A stretch of 64,000 nucleotides of DNA from DASWLF01 sp963768765 (GTDB taxonomy: Bacteria > Desulfobacterota > Desulfobaccia > Desulfobaccales > 0-14-0-80-60-11): contig CAVYJK010000019.1 of NCBI GenBank assembly GCA_963768765.1, positions 24,320 to 88,319 of the forward strand. The letters are read 5' to 3'. The position numbers and the translations under genes were made by a program. Position 1 is the first letter of the stretch. Each line of letters begins with the position of its first letter. The notes under the pieces were generated by a model that saw only the letters and a program-made list of their open reading frames with translations, was not told the DNA's origin and made no database searches. Positions 1-8,673 of the stretch are shown in pieces.

Positions 1-342
1 TCTCTCGAAGAAAGACGTCGCTACAACCGCCTGGTAGTCCCACTCTCGGTTGAATATCGCACCCACCTGCCGGAGACCGGCGAATTCCAGCAAGGAAACG
101 GCGTCCTGCGAGATATCAGTCTTTCCGGCAGTTTTTTCCACGTGGAGCCGCCCGCCTCCTTCAAGCCGGGCCAGATCGTCTCCCTCACCATCGCCGCCCC
201 CCTGCCCTTCCTGGATTTTGAGGAAACCTCCCACCTCAAGGCCAAAGGCGAGGTGGTGCGCCTGGAGCCCCCGGGTCCTGCCAACCCCTATTACGGGGTC
301 GCCCTGCACTTCCTGGAAGGTCCCTCCTTCGCCTCCCTCTGA
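1..342 (+). CDS. PilZ domain protein, 3' part only
   Basis: The gene runs in from the left edge, open from base 1 to a TGA at 340-342. The visible part holds the PilZ signature: an arginine-rich ERRRYNRL followed about 25 residues later by DISLSGSFF, the RxxxR and D/NxSxxG c-di-GMP-binding elements. After it come beta-strand-like segments (VSLTIAAPLPF, KGEVVRLEPP) typical of the PilZ barrel. PilZ proteins bind cyclic di-GMP and relay it to motility, secretion or polysaccharide functions. The N-terminus and any partner domain lie outside the window, so the full role cannot be given. Confidence 0.75.
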   Translation, partial: SLEERRRYNRLVVPLSVEYRTHLPETGEFQQGNGVLRDISLSGSFFHVEPPASFKPGQIVSLTIAAPLPFLDFEETSHLKAKGEVVRLEPPGPANPYYGVALHFLEGPSFASL

Positions 343-493
343 TCTTTCGAGGTTTACCCAATTTTTCTTCCCATGTTCAGTTTAATGAACTGTGTTGCCG
401 CCAGCCTGGATGCCGAAGATTAATATTTCTCAAAATATCAATAAATTATATATAAAGAATAACGGCTCAGTACTTGGACCTTATTATAAGAAT

Positions 494-511
494 GTTAAAC
501 AAATGTTTAAC
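494..511. repeat. Inverted repeat over the mnmA start codon
   Basis: GTTAAACA and TGTTTAAC form 8-bp arms around a 2-base centre, covering the ATG proposed for mnmA at 503. The leader from about 420 to 500 is very AT-rich compared with the genes. It could be a repressor site or a hairpin that hides the start; no Shine-Dalgarno is visible just upstream. Confidence 0.4.
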
Positions 512-1564
512 CAGGTAAACCGCAACCACCAGGTGGCCGTGGCCTTGAGCGGCGGGGTGGACAGCAGCGTGGCCGCCGCCCTGCTGCTGGAGCAGGGTTT
601 TGCCGTCTGGGGGGTGCACCTGCGCCTCTCGCCCTACGCCCCGCCAGTGGAACACCTGGCGGCCCTGGGCCACAGCCTGGGAATTCAGATCACCGAAATG
701 GACCTGGAGGACGACTTCGCCCGGGGGGTGCTGGATTATTTCATTAAGGAGTACTCCCGGGGCCGCACCCCCAACCCCTGCGTCCAATGCAACGCCGTCA
801 TCAAATTCGGGCGCCTGTGGGAACGGGTGCGGGAGGCTGGCGCCTCGCACCTGGCCACCGGCCACTACGCCCGGCGGCTGACCGGGCCCGACGGCGGCCC
901 GGGCCTCTACCGGGGAGCGGACCGCCGCAAGGACCAATCCTATTTTTTGAGCCGCCTGGATCGTGCGGTCCTGCCCCACCTGCTCTTCCCCCTGGGAGAG
1001 CTGACCAAGACTAAGGTGCGGCGGCGCTACCAGGAAATGGGCCTGCCCCCGGCCCCTGACTGCCGCGAGAGCGTGGAGCTCTGCTTCATCCCCCAGGGCG
1101 GCTACCAGGAGTTTATCGCCGCCCGCCTGGGACGCCCCGGGGCCCCCGGGGAACTGGTGGACACCCGGGGCCGCGTCCTGGGCCTGCATAAGGGCCTGGA
1201 ACACTACACCGTGGGCCAGCGCCGGGGGCTGGGGGTGCCGGCCCGGGAACCTTACTACGTGGTGGACCTCCGCCCCGAAACCAACCGGGTGGTGCTGGGT
1301 CATAAGCAGGAGCTGTTCTCCGCCGGCCTCCTGGCCCACCAGGTCAACTGGCTGGTGGACCCGCCCCCTGGCGAGCTGTCGGCCCGGGCGGTGATCCGCT
1401 ACCGCCACCCCGGGGTCCCGGCCCGGATAACCCCTCTGGGGTCCACGGAGGCGCAGGTAATCTTCGACACCCCCCAGGCCGCGGTGGCCCCGGGCCAGGC
1501 CGTGGTCTTCTACCACCACGACCAGGTCCTGGGCGGCGGCTGGATCGAGGAGAGGATTATGTGA
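503..1564 (+). CDS. mnmA: tRNA-specific 2-thiouridylase MnmA
   Basis: MnmA uses ATP and a relayed persulfide sulfur to thiolate uridine 34 of Lys, Glu and Gln tRNAs in the cytoplasm. The PP-loop ATP site ALSGGVDSSVAA lies near the N-terminus. NPCVQCN carries the first catalytic cysteine and SVELCFIP the second; KDQSYFLSRL and GQRRGLG are further family signatures, and the C-terminal beta domain is complete. Length is about 353 residues, as usual. ATG 503 is chosen because upstream codons are AT-rich and do not resemble the family, but it has no clear ribosome binding site. mtaB, another tRNA-modification gene, follows after a hairpin. Confidence 0.93.
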   Translation: MFNQVNRNHQVAVALSGGVDSSVAAALLLEQGFAVWGVHLRLSPYAPPVEHLAALGHSLGIQITEMDLEDDFARGVLDYFIKEYSRGRTPNPCVQCNAVIKFGRLWERVREAGASHLATGHYARRLTGPDGGPGLYRGADRRKDQSYFLSRLDRAVLPHLLFPLGELTKTKVRRRYQEMGLPPAPDCRESVELCFIPQGGYQEFIAARLGRPGAPGELVDTRGRVLGLHKGLEHYTVGQRRGLGVPAREPYYVVDLRPETNRVVLGHKQELFSAGLLAHQVNWLVDPPPGELSARAVIRYRHPGVPARITPLGSTEAQVIFDTPQAAVAPGQAVVFYHHDQVLGGGWIEERIM

Positions 1565-1571
1565 TGGTTGT

Positions 1572-1613
1572 GTGGGGGAGGGCCAGGGGCCGGCGGCCCC
1601 TGCCCTCCCCCAC
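1572..1613. repeat. G/C-rich hairpin between mnmA and mtaB
   Basis: A stem of about 20 bp with one bulged C: GTGGGGGAGGGC on the left and GCCCTCCCCCAC on the right, with a short central loop. There is no T-tract, so it is not a standard intrinsic terminator. The GGGGAGGGC/GCCCTCCCC arms recur at 9384-9420, about 48640-48690 and in the larger repeats at 34257 and 45283. Confidence 0.6.
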
Positions 1614-1626
1614 TTAATGGATTAAT

Positions 1627-3141
1627 ATGCCGTCTTTTCACATTGTCACTTTTGGCTGCAAGGTGAACCAGGTGGACACCGCGGGTATGGCCCAGGATCT
1701 GGTGGCCCGGGGGTGGACTGCGGCCCCGACGGGAGCGGTTCCCGAGTTGATATTGGTCAACACCTGCACGGTCACGGCTCGCGCCGACCAGCAGGCCCGC
1801 CAGGTCATCCGCCGGCTGGCCCGGGAGCATCCCGGCGCCGCCATCTGGGTCACCGGTTGCTACGCCCAGCGGGCCCCCGCAGAGGTGGCCGCTCTGCCGG
1901 GGGTGCAGGCCATTTTGGGCAACCAGGAAAAAGTGCGCCTGGCCGAAATAATGAGTGATTATCAACGGCATCTGGCTAATGATGCCGCAACTCTTGCTCC
2001 TCCTCCCACCGGGGCAGCCGGCTCTCCCTCCCTTATTGGGATAGCCGATTCTCCCTCCCCCTTGAGGGGGGAGGGTTGGGGTGGGGGTGAAAATATTAAT
2101 CTCCCTCCCCCCAGCCCCCTCCCACCAGGGGAGGGAGAGGAAGTAACTGCCGAAAGCACGGCGTCGAACGTGGGAGAGCCTGTTAGAGGCCTGCGGCATT
2201 TTGTGGGCTCTTTTCCCGTTGCTGCGCCTTTCCATTCCTGGCGGGTGCCTGCTTTGCCGGGCCACACCCGGGCCTGGCTAAAAATCCAGGATGGCTGCAA
2301 CCACTGCTGCAGTTATTGCATCGTCCCCCGGGTGCGGGGACCACGGCGCAGTATGGCGGCGGCAGAGGTAATCTCGACTTTACAGGAATTGGCCGCCCGG
2401 GGTTACCAAGAGGTGGTGCTCACCGGGGTGGACCTGGGCCAGTACGGCCGGGATCAGACTCCCCCCCTAAATCTGGCGGCCCTGGTCAGGCGGCTGAAGA
2501 AGGGCGTCTGGCCCTTCCGGGTGCGCTTCAGCTCCCTGGAGCCCCAGGAAGTTACCGGGGAACTTCTTATGGAACTGGCCTCCTGGCGGCAATTCTGTCC
2601 CCACTTCCACCTGCCGCTACAAAGTGGCGCCGCCCCGGTGTTGGCCGCCATGGGCCGCCCTTACGGGCCCCGGGATTTTCTGGACCTGGTCACGGAAATC
2701 CACCGGCATTTTCCGGACGCGGGCCTGGGCCTGGACCTCTTGGTGGGTTTTCCGGGGGAGACCGCCTCCGACTTCGAGGCCACCCGCACCCTGGTGGCGT
2801 CCCTACCCGCCACTTACCTGCACGTCTTTCCCTTCTCACCCCGGCCCGGCACGGCCGCGGCCCGAATGACGCCGACGCCCGTTAGGGAGATTCGGGAGCG
2901 GGCCCGGGTCATGCGGGACCTGGGGCGGCTGAAAAAAACGGCCTTCTTAGAAGCCCAACTGGGGCAGGTGCGGGAGGTGCTGGTGGAAGGCCCGGCGCCG
3001 CCGCCGGGGTGGCTCCAGGGCCTGAGCGACAACTACCTGCGGGTGATTTTCCCCGGGCCGCCTTCGTTACGCAACCGCCGCCTCATGGTGCAATTTCGCA
3101 GTCTTCGAGGAGAAGTCTTGGCGGGGGAGATTGCCGAATAG
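1627..3141 (+). CDS. mtaB: tRNA t6A37 methylthiotransferase MtaB, with in-frame repeat insertion
   Basis: MtaB-type radical SAM enzymes turn t6A37 into ms2t6A in ANN-decoding tRNAs using two 4Fe-4S clusters. The N-terminal UPF0004 domain shows FGCKVNQVDT, NTCTVTARA and VTGCYAQ with its three cluster cysteines. The radical SAM motif is DGCNHCCSYCIVPRVRGP (CxxxCxxC, near residue 225). LDLLVGFPGET and FPFSPRPGTAAA are further family motifs, and a TRAM-like C-terminus follows. The protein has 504 residues, roughly 70 more than usual. The excess is a Pro/Gly-rich block (about residues 118-200) encoded partly by a dispersed repeat at 2051-2140, placed between the two domains. ATG 1627 fits the family start. 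Confidence 0.9.
   Translation: MPSFHIVTFGCKVNQVDTAGMAQDLVARGWTAAPTGAVPELILVNTCTVTARADQQARQVIRRLAREHPGAAIWVTGCYAQRAPAEVAALPGVQAILGNQEKVRLAEIMSDYQRHLANDAATLAPPPTGAAGSPSLIGIADSPSPLRGEGWGGGENINLPPPSPLPPGEGEEVTAESTASNVGEPVRGLRHFVGSFPVAAPFHSWRVPALPGHTRAWLKIQDGCNHCCSYCIVPRVRGPRRSMAAAEVISTLQELAARGYQEVVLTGVDLGQYGRDQTPPLNLAALVRRLKKGVWPFRVRFSSLEPQEVTGELLMELASWRQFCPHFHLPLQSGAAPVLAAMGRPYGPRDFLDLVTEIHRHFPDAGLGLDLLVGFPGETASDFEATRTLVASLPATYLHVFPFSPRPGTAAARMTPTPVREIRERARVMRDLGRLKKTAFLEAQLGQVREVLVEGPAPPPGWLQGLSDNYLRVIFPGPPSLRNRRLMVQFRSLRGEVLAGEIAE
2051..2140 (+). repeat. Dispersed CCTCCCCCTTGAGGGG repeat inside mtaB
   Basis: Two G/C-rich hairpin halves (CTCCCTCCCCCTTGAGGGG and CCCCTCCCACCAGGGGAGGG) joined by an AT-rich spacer. 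The same layout is found in reverse at 9117-9217 in a gene-free gap, and half-copies lie at 30516, 42081 and 57165. Here the element keeps the mtaB frame open. Confidence 0.8.
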
Positions 3142-3163
3142 CTTGGCAACCAGCGCTTGGGCA

Positions 3164-3204
3164 AAAAAGAAGGCAGGGGTGTTACCCCCTGCCTTTAATT
3201 TTTT
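3164..3204. terminator. Bidirectional intrinsic terminator between mtaB and the small membrane gene
   Basis: Stem AAGGCAGGGG / CCCCTGCCTT with a 6-base loop, followed by TAATTTTTT on the plus strand. AAAAAA on the other side gives a T-run for the minus strand. It can end both converging genes. Confidence 0.85.
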
Positions 3205-3215
3205 CTCCGACCCCG

Positions 3216-3410
3216 CTACCTGGGCAGATAAATCCTGGCCAGGCGAAGGCCTTTGTCTCTTTCCAGGCGTTGGGCCAGCCCCATCAGCCCCAGGAGGCTC
3301 GAAGCGAACAACCAGACCGAGGCGATGAGGGGGATGGCGCTGATAAGAAAATCCAAGAGCCCCGTTAGCATCAGGAGCATAAGCATCGTGCTCAACCTGA
3401 GAAGTTTCAT
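3216..3410 (-). CDS. Small hydrophobic membrane protein
   Basis: A 64-residue protein with one long or two short hydrophobic segments (LMLLMLTGLLDFLISAIPL, then IASVWLFASSLLGLMGL) and a basic tail QRLERDKGLRLARIYLPR. AAAGGAT lies about 8 bases before the ATG, and the gene ends at the shared terminator at 3164-3204, which supports expression. I do not recognise the family; a small inner-membrane protein is all that can be said. Confidence 0.6.
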   Translation of the reverse strand: MKLLRLSTMLMLLMLTGLLDFLISAIPLIASVWLFASSLLGLMGLAQRLERDKGLRLARIYLPR

Positions 3411-3635
3411 GGCCGATCCTTTCGGCGTTTATCTTGAAATCGGAACAAACCTTCGGAAACTTAACTAAGCAATTTTTATGCCATATTTGGTAACTTGGCA
3501 ATATCCTTGTGAATAATTAACCCATCCAACTAATTTTCTGAATCGGCAGCTTCCTTGACGTTCAATATTTTCAACAGCCAGGTTCAGATTTAGATACTGC
3601 TGGATGATTAATTACTGCAATGCCCAGGCCCCAAT

Positions 3636-3663
3636 AAGAAAGGGCAGGTCTCCTGACCTGCCC
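3636..3663 (-). terminator. Intrinsic terminator after lpxC
   Basis: On the minus strand GGGCAGGTC - AGGA - GACCTGCCC is followed by TTTCTTATT, 28 bases after the lpxC stop codon. The rest of 3411-3635 is AT-rich and shows no gene. Confidence 0.8.
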
Positions 3664-3690
3664 TGCCGGAAGCGAAAACGGATATCCTTT

Positions 3691-4608
3691 CTAAGCTGGC
3701 GCACCTCCCCACAGGGGCGCTTGCAGGTAGGCAGGCTCTCTCCTCCGGGGCTGGTGGGTAGGCGTCCAGATCCTCCAGGCCGCTTCCTGCCGCATCAGCA
3801 ACTGCAAGAAAGAGCAGTGCAGTTCGTGGCTCCCCCGGCCCACTTCCAGGCGGCCCAGGAGCGGCAGGCCCAACAGGGCCAGGTCGCCCACCGCGTCCAG
3901 GATCTTGTGGCGCACGCACTCTTCCGGGAACCGCAGGCCTCCGGGATTCATGACGCCGGTGTCATCCAGCACCACCGCGTTATCCAGCGACCCCCCCAGG
4001 GCCAGGCCCCGGTCCTGAAGGTACTGGACCTCCTTGAGAAACCCGAAGGTCCGGGCCGGCGCGATCTGGGCGCAGAAGGCCTCGGACCTCAGCGGCACGG
4101 TGTAGCGCTGGCGCCGGATCAGGGGGTGGTTGAAATCAATGGTGTAAGTGATGCTGGGCTCGCCGGGAACCACCCGCATCCACTGGTCCCCTTGCTTCAG
4201 CTCCACCGGTTTCCGGATGAGGATGTAGGCCCGGGGCCAGGGAAGCTCCCGGAGCCCGGCGGCGGTCAGCAGACTGGAGAAGGGTGCGGCGCTGCCGTCC
4301 ATGATGGGCACCTCCGGGCCTGCCACCCGGATGCGGGCATTGTCCACCCCCAGGCCCCGCAGCGCCGCCAGGAGGTGCTCCACCGTGGACAGGGTGGATC
4401 CGCCCTCCCCCAGGGTCGTGGCCCGGGTGGTGTCCACCACCCGGGTGTAGTGGGCCAAAATCTCGGGCTTGCCGGGCAGGTCCGCCCGGACAAACCGCAA
4501 ACCGTGATTGGCGCCCGCCGGGGCAATGGTGACGTGCACCGGCCGGCCCGAATGCAGGCCGATGCCGGTAAAGCTAAGAGGCTGCGCCAGGGTTTTTTGC
4601 CACAACAT
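3691..4608 (-). CDS. lpxC: UDP-3-O-acyl-N-acetylglucosamine deacetylase LpxC
   Basis: LpxC is the zinc deacetylase for the committed step of lipid A synthesis, acting at the cytoplasmic face of the inner membrane. Key residues are visible: GIGLHSG at the N-terminus, STVEHLLAAL (first zinc histidine), HKILDAVGDLALLG (second histidine and zinc aspartate) and GSHELH (general-acid histidine). At 305 residues it is full length. ATG 4608 is preferred over an upstream in-frame start because GAGGGAT lies 6 bases before it and homologues begin with a similar WQKTL segment. It stands alone, not in an lpxD-fabZ-lpxA operon, and has its own terminator. Confidence 0.95.
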   Translation of the reverse strand: MLWQKTLAQPLSFTGIGLHSGRPVHVTIAPAGANHGLRFVRADLPGKPEILAHYTRVVDTTRATTLGEGGSTLSTVEHLLAALRGLGVDNARIRVAGPEVPIMDGSAAPFSSLLTAAGLRELPWPRAYILIRKPVELKQGDQWMRVVPGEPSITYTIDFNHPLIRRQRYTVPLRSEAFCAQIAPARTFGFLKEVQYLQDRGLALGGSLDNAVVLDDTGVMNPGGLRFPEECVRHKILDAVGDLALLGLPLLGRLEVGRGSHELHCSFLQLLMRQEAAWRIWTPTHQPRRREPAYLQAPLWGGAPA

Positions 4609-4749
4609 AGTTATCCCTCGATCTCGGTGGTGCAATCCTTGTACCAGGGTCTAGGGGATTAGAGCACCGGTGGGCTGAGAGGTTAACCACTCATAATGAT
4701 TGGACTTCTCTGCAGCATGAATCAACCCCCAAGGCCCTCCCGGCCGGAA

Positions 4750-4799
4750 TTGTGGCATAAAAACCACAAATCCTGGGCGACTGTGGCAAATGCGCCACA
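4750..4799. promoter_or_regulatory. Two related palindromes upstream of lpxC
   Basis: TTGTGGCATAAAAACCACAA (4750-4769) and TGTGGCAAATGCGCCACA (4782-4799) are inverted repeats sharing TGTGGC/GCCACA-like half-sites. Their centres are 31 bases apart, about three helical turns. They lie in the 313-base gap 5' of lpxC, which otherwise holds only a degenerate C-rich repeat near 4868-4887. They may be paired operator sites; the regulator is unknown. Confidence 0.35.
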
Positions 4800-4921
4800 C
4801 CGTGTGAGGGAAAATTGATCTTTGCCGGTGTTCCGGCAATACCTTGCATTAAAAAAAGCCTCTTTACCCTCCCCCTTGAGGGGAAGTTTCAGGGCAACTT
4901 ACCACCAGGCGGATCCCGGGC

Positions 4922-6668
4922 TCACTCCGTTTCATGGGGCGGGTATTCCAGGCGGGCCCACCAGTTGGGGTCCAGGTCCGGGAAGATGTCGTCCCGCTCT
5001 CGACAGGAGTGCAGAAAATTCCAGTCCTCCGGCGGCAGCTCCCGCGCCGCGGCGTAGCGCCGGGTCATATCAGCCAGGCGCTTGAAGTCGTCCTGGTGCA
5101 CCACCAGGCGCAGCTCGGCGTAGTCCCGGGCGCTGAAGGTGCTGATGAGGAACTGCCAGTCCGAGGACTCCAGCAGAAAGAGCGAGCGGCCGCACTGCTT
5201 CAGGAGGTCCTGAAGCCGGGGGTCCGGATCGCTGGCCCAGAGCGAGGCCATCTCCTCCATTTCCTGCTCCGCCGGGTAGATGTGGCGCCAGGTCCAGTCG
5301 TTCATTTCGTTGAGCCAGATCCAGTGGTAGCCGCCTTCGCCCCAGGAGCCCTCCGGCAGGGAGATGACGGCCCGGGGCGCCGCGGCCGCCAGGATCTCCG
5401 CCCCGGGGCTCAGGCTCACCTGGGTGTGCCGCTGGAAGCGGCTCAGCACCTGGTAGAGCCATTCCGGGCCCTCGGACCACCAGTGGCCGATGAGCTCGGT
5501 GTCGTAAGGGGCCACCACCATGCCTGGCCTTCCCTGCTGCTGTTTAAAATCGGTTAGGATGTCGCAGACCAGGGAAACGAAATGGTCCGCCTGTTCGTAC
5601 AGGCGAGCCGGCACCCACTGGGGGTAGTAGGGCTCCTTGTCCGCCAGGTCGGCCTTGGCGCTGGTCACCTTCCAGTACCGGAGACCGCCGGGGAAGCGCT
5701 TCTTGTGGAAATCCAGGTAGTTGCCGTCGCCGGGATAGCCCCACTCGCCGCTCCACACCTGGAGCCCGGTCTTGGGGTCCCGGGTCAAGACCGCCACCGG
5801 CCGCTTGGTCTCGGGGGCCGAGCTCACCAGGTAGACCTGATAGGGCGACTTGTCCTCCTCCTCGGGCCGTTCCTGGAACTGGGAGGCAAAGCGCTCCCAG
5901 AGCCGCTCCAGGGCCTCGAAGCGGTCCTTGTAAACGCCGATGGCCCGCCCGCCCTTCAGCAGGTGGGAGTCGATGAAGAAGTAGCTCAGGCCGTTTTCGG
6001 ACAAAAACTCCTCCACGCCCTTGCGCAGCACCGGCTCGCCGCCCAGGCCGGCCACGGGGCGGCGCCCACCGGTAGCGAGGCCGGTAGGCGCACTCCGGCA
6101 GCCAGAAGCCCCGGGGGTCCCGGCCGAAATGGCGCCGGTAGGCGGCCACCCCTTGCTTCACCTGGGCCTGTACCGCGGTGTCCCGCCCCAACAGGGGCAG
6201 ATACCCGTGGGTGGCAGCGGAGGTGATGACTTCCAGGATTCCCGCGTCCATCAATCGCCGGCAGGCCCCCAGCAGGTTCTCGCCGAAGTCCTCGCTGAAG
6301 GCCCGGCGCAGCTCCCGGTAGTGGGACTCCCACCTCTGGGCCAGGGAGGCGAAGTGGTCGTCCCCCAGCCGCTGGAAGGTATCCAGATCATCCCGGGCCG
6401 CCTGGATCTTGTTATCCAGGTATTCCTTAAACTCTTCCTGGAAGGTGGCCGCAGCCAGCATCTCCGCCAGGATGGGGGTGATCCCCAGGGTGACCCCGGA
6501 AGTCAGGCCCTCCTGCTGCAGGCGGTTGAAGACCTGGAGCAGCGGGATGTAGGACTCGGCCGCCGCTTCGTTGAGCCAGTCCATGCCGTGGGGCCAACGG
6601 CCGTGGCCGATGACGTAGGGCAGATGGGAATGGAGCACAAAGGTGAAATATCCTAGGGGTTCAGCCAT
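4922..6668 (-). CDS. GH57-family 1,4-alpha-glucan branching enzyme, one frameshift
   Basis: GH57/DUF1957 enzymes make alpha-1,6 branches in glycogen-like glucans. The N-terminus GYFTFVLHSHLPYV is the GH57 opening motif with the catalytic-barrel histidines. FWLPECAYRP holds the presumed nucleophile Glu, and APYDTELIGHWWSEG the acid/base Asp. The C-terminal helical DUF1957 part follows (WTWRHIYPAEQEMEEMA). The reading frame breaks at a GGGG run, 6056-6059. Dropping one G joins the halves as RWAPPVAGLGGEPVL, giving a protein of about 580 residues as usual for the family. I read it as one gene with a probable sequence error; a true pseudogene cannot be excluded. Confidence 0.85.
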
Positions 6669-6901
6669 TATTGCCTCCGGGTCCGCAAATCCTGGAATAG
6701 ACTTGGTCGAATGAGACGTGTCTTACGGGAACGCCTTACCTGAAGTTTAAACATAAGGTTCACCGGGGCCGTGGTCAATGGCCGGCAAACGCTCCCCCGA
6801 AGAATCCTGCCTGCCTTAAGGCACTTGGAAAGCCGCTCTGATAAAGAAAACCAAGGTGGCACAGCCGCCCTCGCGGTTTACCAACCAGGTATGGTGGGTC
6901 G

Positions 6902-6991
6902 TGCCCCCCCTGCCCCCCCTGCCCCCCCTCCCTGGGTTGTCCCTTCCACGGTCCTCAGTCTCTGGAAGCTGAAAGCTGATTGCTGACAGCT
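6902..6991. repeat. C-rich tandem repeat and heptanucleotide array at the pyk 3' end
   Basis: GTGCCCCCC-type units repeat three times at about 6902-6932. At 6967-6991 lies a degenerate heptamer array (GCTGAAA GCTGATT GCTGACA GCT) that overlaps the pyk stop codon (TAG, read from 6990-6992). The remainder of the gap 6669-6901 shows nothing recognisable. Confidence 0.65.
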
Positions 6992-8420
6992 AAGGAATGA
7001 CATCCGCCTTGATCAGGTTGGTGGTGCCCTGGGCGCCGATGGGGGTGCCGGCGGTGATGATCACCAGCTCCCCGGAGTTGAGCATCCCGGCCTTTACGGC
7101 CTGCTCCTCCACCACCCGCAGCATGTGGTCGGTGTTCTTGAGGTGGGGAGCCCGCAGGGGAAAAACTCCCCAGGACAGGGCAAGACGCCTCAGGGTCTCC
7201 GGCCGGGGCGTAACCGCAATAATGGGGGTGCGGGGCCGGAAACGGCTGATGAGGCGGGCCGTAAAGCCGGAGTCGGTGCTGGCCAGGATGGCCGCGGCCT
7301 CCAGGTCCAGGGCCATTTCGCAGGCCGCGTAGCTGATGGCTTCCGAGATTTCCTGGCGGTCCCCGGGGGCCCGGCTCCGCAGCCAGGCGACGTGGGGGAA
7401 GCTTTCCTCCGTGGCCCGGCTCACCAGGTCCAGAAAGCGGACGGCCTCCACCGGAAAGTGGCCCACCGCGGTCTCCTCGGACAGCATCACCGCGTCGGTG
7501 CCGTCCAGGATGGCGTTGGCCACGTCGGTGGCTTCCGCCCGGCTGGGCCGGGAATGGCTCACCATGGAGAGCAACATCTGGGTGGCGGTGATCACCGGCT
7601 TGGCGGCCAGGTTGGCCGCGGCGATGATCTCTTTCTGCACCATGGGGATGCGCTCCAGGGGGATTTCCACCCCCAGGTCCCCCCGGGCCACCATGAGGCC
7701 GTCCACCACGGCCAGGATCTCCTGGAGATGGTCCAGGGCTTCGTGCTTTTCGATCTTGGCGATGATTGGGAGGTCCGCCCCCAGGCCCTGCATGAATTCC
7801 CGGGCCTCCAGCACGTCATCGGCGCCGCGCACGTAAGACAGGGCCACGAAGTCCACGCCTTTCTCCACCCCGAACCGGAGATCATCCCGGTCCTTATCGG
7901 TGAAGGCCGGCAACGACAGGGTGTGGCTGGGGAAATTTATCCCCACCTGGGAGCGCAATACCCCGCCCACCACCACCCGGCACTTGAGGGCCCGGTCCGT
8001 CTTCTCTGCCACCCTGAGCTCGATGGAGCCGTCGGCCAGGAGGATGGGAACCCCCACCGGGGTATCCCGGACGATCTCCGGATAAGCCACGGTGGCCCCC
8101 AGGCCGGGCTCCGGCAGGGGTCCGACGCTCAGATGGAATTCCTGCCCCGGCACAAGCTCCAGCTCGCCGCCGGGGACTTCGCCGATGCGGACTTTGGGGC
8201 CGGCCAGGTCCTGGAGAATGGCCACCGGGGCGCCGCCCGCCTCCGAAATGGCCCGGAGGCGCCTGATCCATTCGCCGTGCTCTTCCTGGGTTCCATGGGA
8301 GAAGTTCAGACGAGCCACATTCATGCCGGAGTCCACCAACCTGGGCAGCACCTCCCCGGTGCAGGCCGGCCCCAAGGTGCACACGATCTTGGTGCGTCGT
8401 TTCTCCCGCAGTCCGGACAT
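6990..8420 (-). CDS. pyk: Pyruvate kinase
   Basis: Pyruvate kinase makes pyruvate and ATP from phosphoenolpyruvate and ADP. Visible motifs: RRTKIVCTLGPA at the N-terminus, NVARLNFSHG, LQDLAGPKVRIG, the B-domain stretch, IIAKIEKHEALDHL with the catalytic lysine, VMVARGDLGVE-type MVARGDLGVEIPLE, ATQMLLSM and DGTDAVMLSEETAVG. The C-terminal domain is complete (476 residues). ATG 8420 is fixed by AAAGGAGG 5-6 bases upstream. The stop codon overlaps a heptamer repeat. Confidence 0.96.
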   Translation of the reverse strand: MSGLREKRRTKIVCTLGPACTGEVLPRLVDSGMNVARLNFSHGTQEEHGEWIRRLRAISEAGGAPVAILQDLAGPKVRIGEVPGGELELVPGQEFHLSVGPLPEPGLGATVAYPEIVRDTPVGVPILLADGSIELRVAEKTDRALKCRVVVGGVLRSQVGINFPSHTLSLPAFTDKDRDDLRFGVEKGVDFVALSYVRGADDVLEAREFMQGLGADLPIIAKIEKHEALDHLQEILAVVDGLMVARGDLGVEIPLERIPMVQKEIIAAANLAAKPVITATQMLLSMVSHSRPSRAEATDVANAILDGTDAVMLSEETAVGHFPVEAVRFLDLVSRATEESFPHVAWLRSRAPGDRQEISEAISYAACEMALDLEAAAILASTDSGFTARLISRFRPRTPIIAVTPRPETLRRLALSWGVFPLRAPHLKNTDHMLRVVEEQAVKAGMLNSGELVIITAGTPIGAQGTTNLIKADVIP

Positions 8421-8560
8421 GCATCCTCCTTTAATCATTAAAGAATCGTCGGCTGGTTGGGGGCATGGGGCAAAAATCCCAGGTAAGATGCACAAAAAGT
8501 TTCATTTGGTCTTATCGAATGTCGAGAAACCAAAGTAAAGAAATATTTGCTCCCATGTGG

Positions 8561-8655
8561 TTGACAAATTATTATTTAATATTAACTGATTATAAACAAC
8601 GTAAAAATAGAAAAATAATTGTTGTAAGGTATAATTATTGCATAATAATTATACC
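8561..8655 (+). promoter_or_regulatory. AT-rich promoter region with a perfect palindrome before the FmdB-like gene
   Basis: The stretch 8540-8655 is strikingly AT-rich. TTGACA lies at 8561-8566 and TATAAT at 8630-8635, but not at promoter spacing with each other. GGTATAATTATT (8628-8639), a 4-base loop GCAT and AATAATTATACC (8644-8655) form a perfect 12-bp inverted repeat ending just before the G-rich ribosome binding site. It contains the TATAAT, so it could be an operator over the -10 or a leader hairpin. Confidence 0.5.
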
Positions 8656-8673
8656 AAAAGGGGGGGAACAATT

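Noticed and set aside
3604..4662. 352-codon plus-strand frame opposite lpxC
   Set aside because: lpxC is complete on the minus strand with all catalytic residues; the plus frame is Pro/Gln/Gly-rich with no recognisable domain.
4922..6668. Programmed frameshift in the GH57 gene
   Set aside because: The site is a short GGGG without a slippery heptamer or evident stimulator, and similar single-base breaks occur in many other genes of the window.
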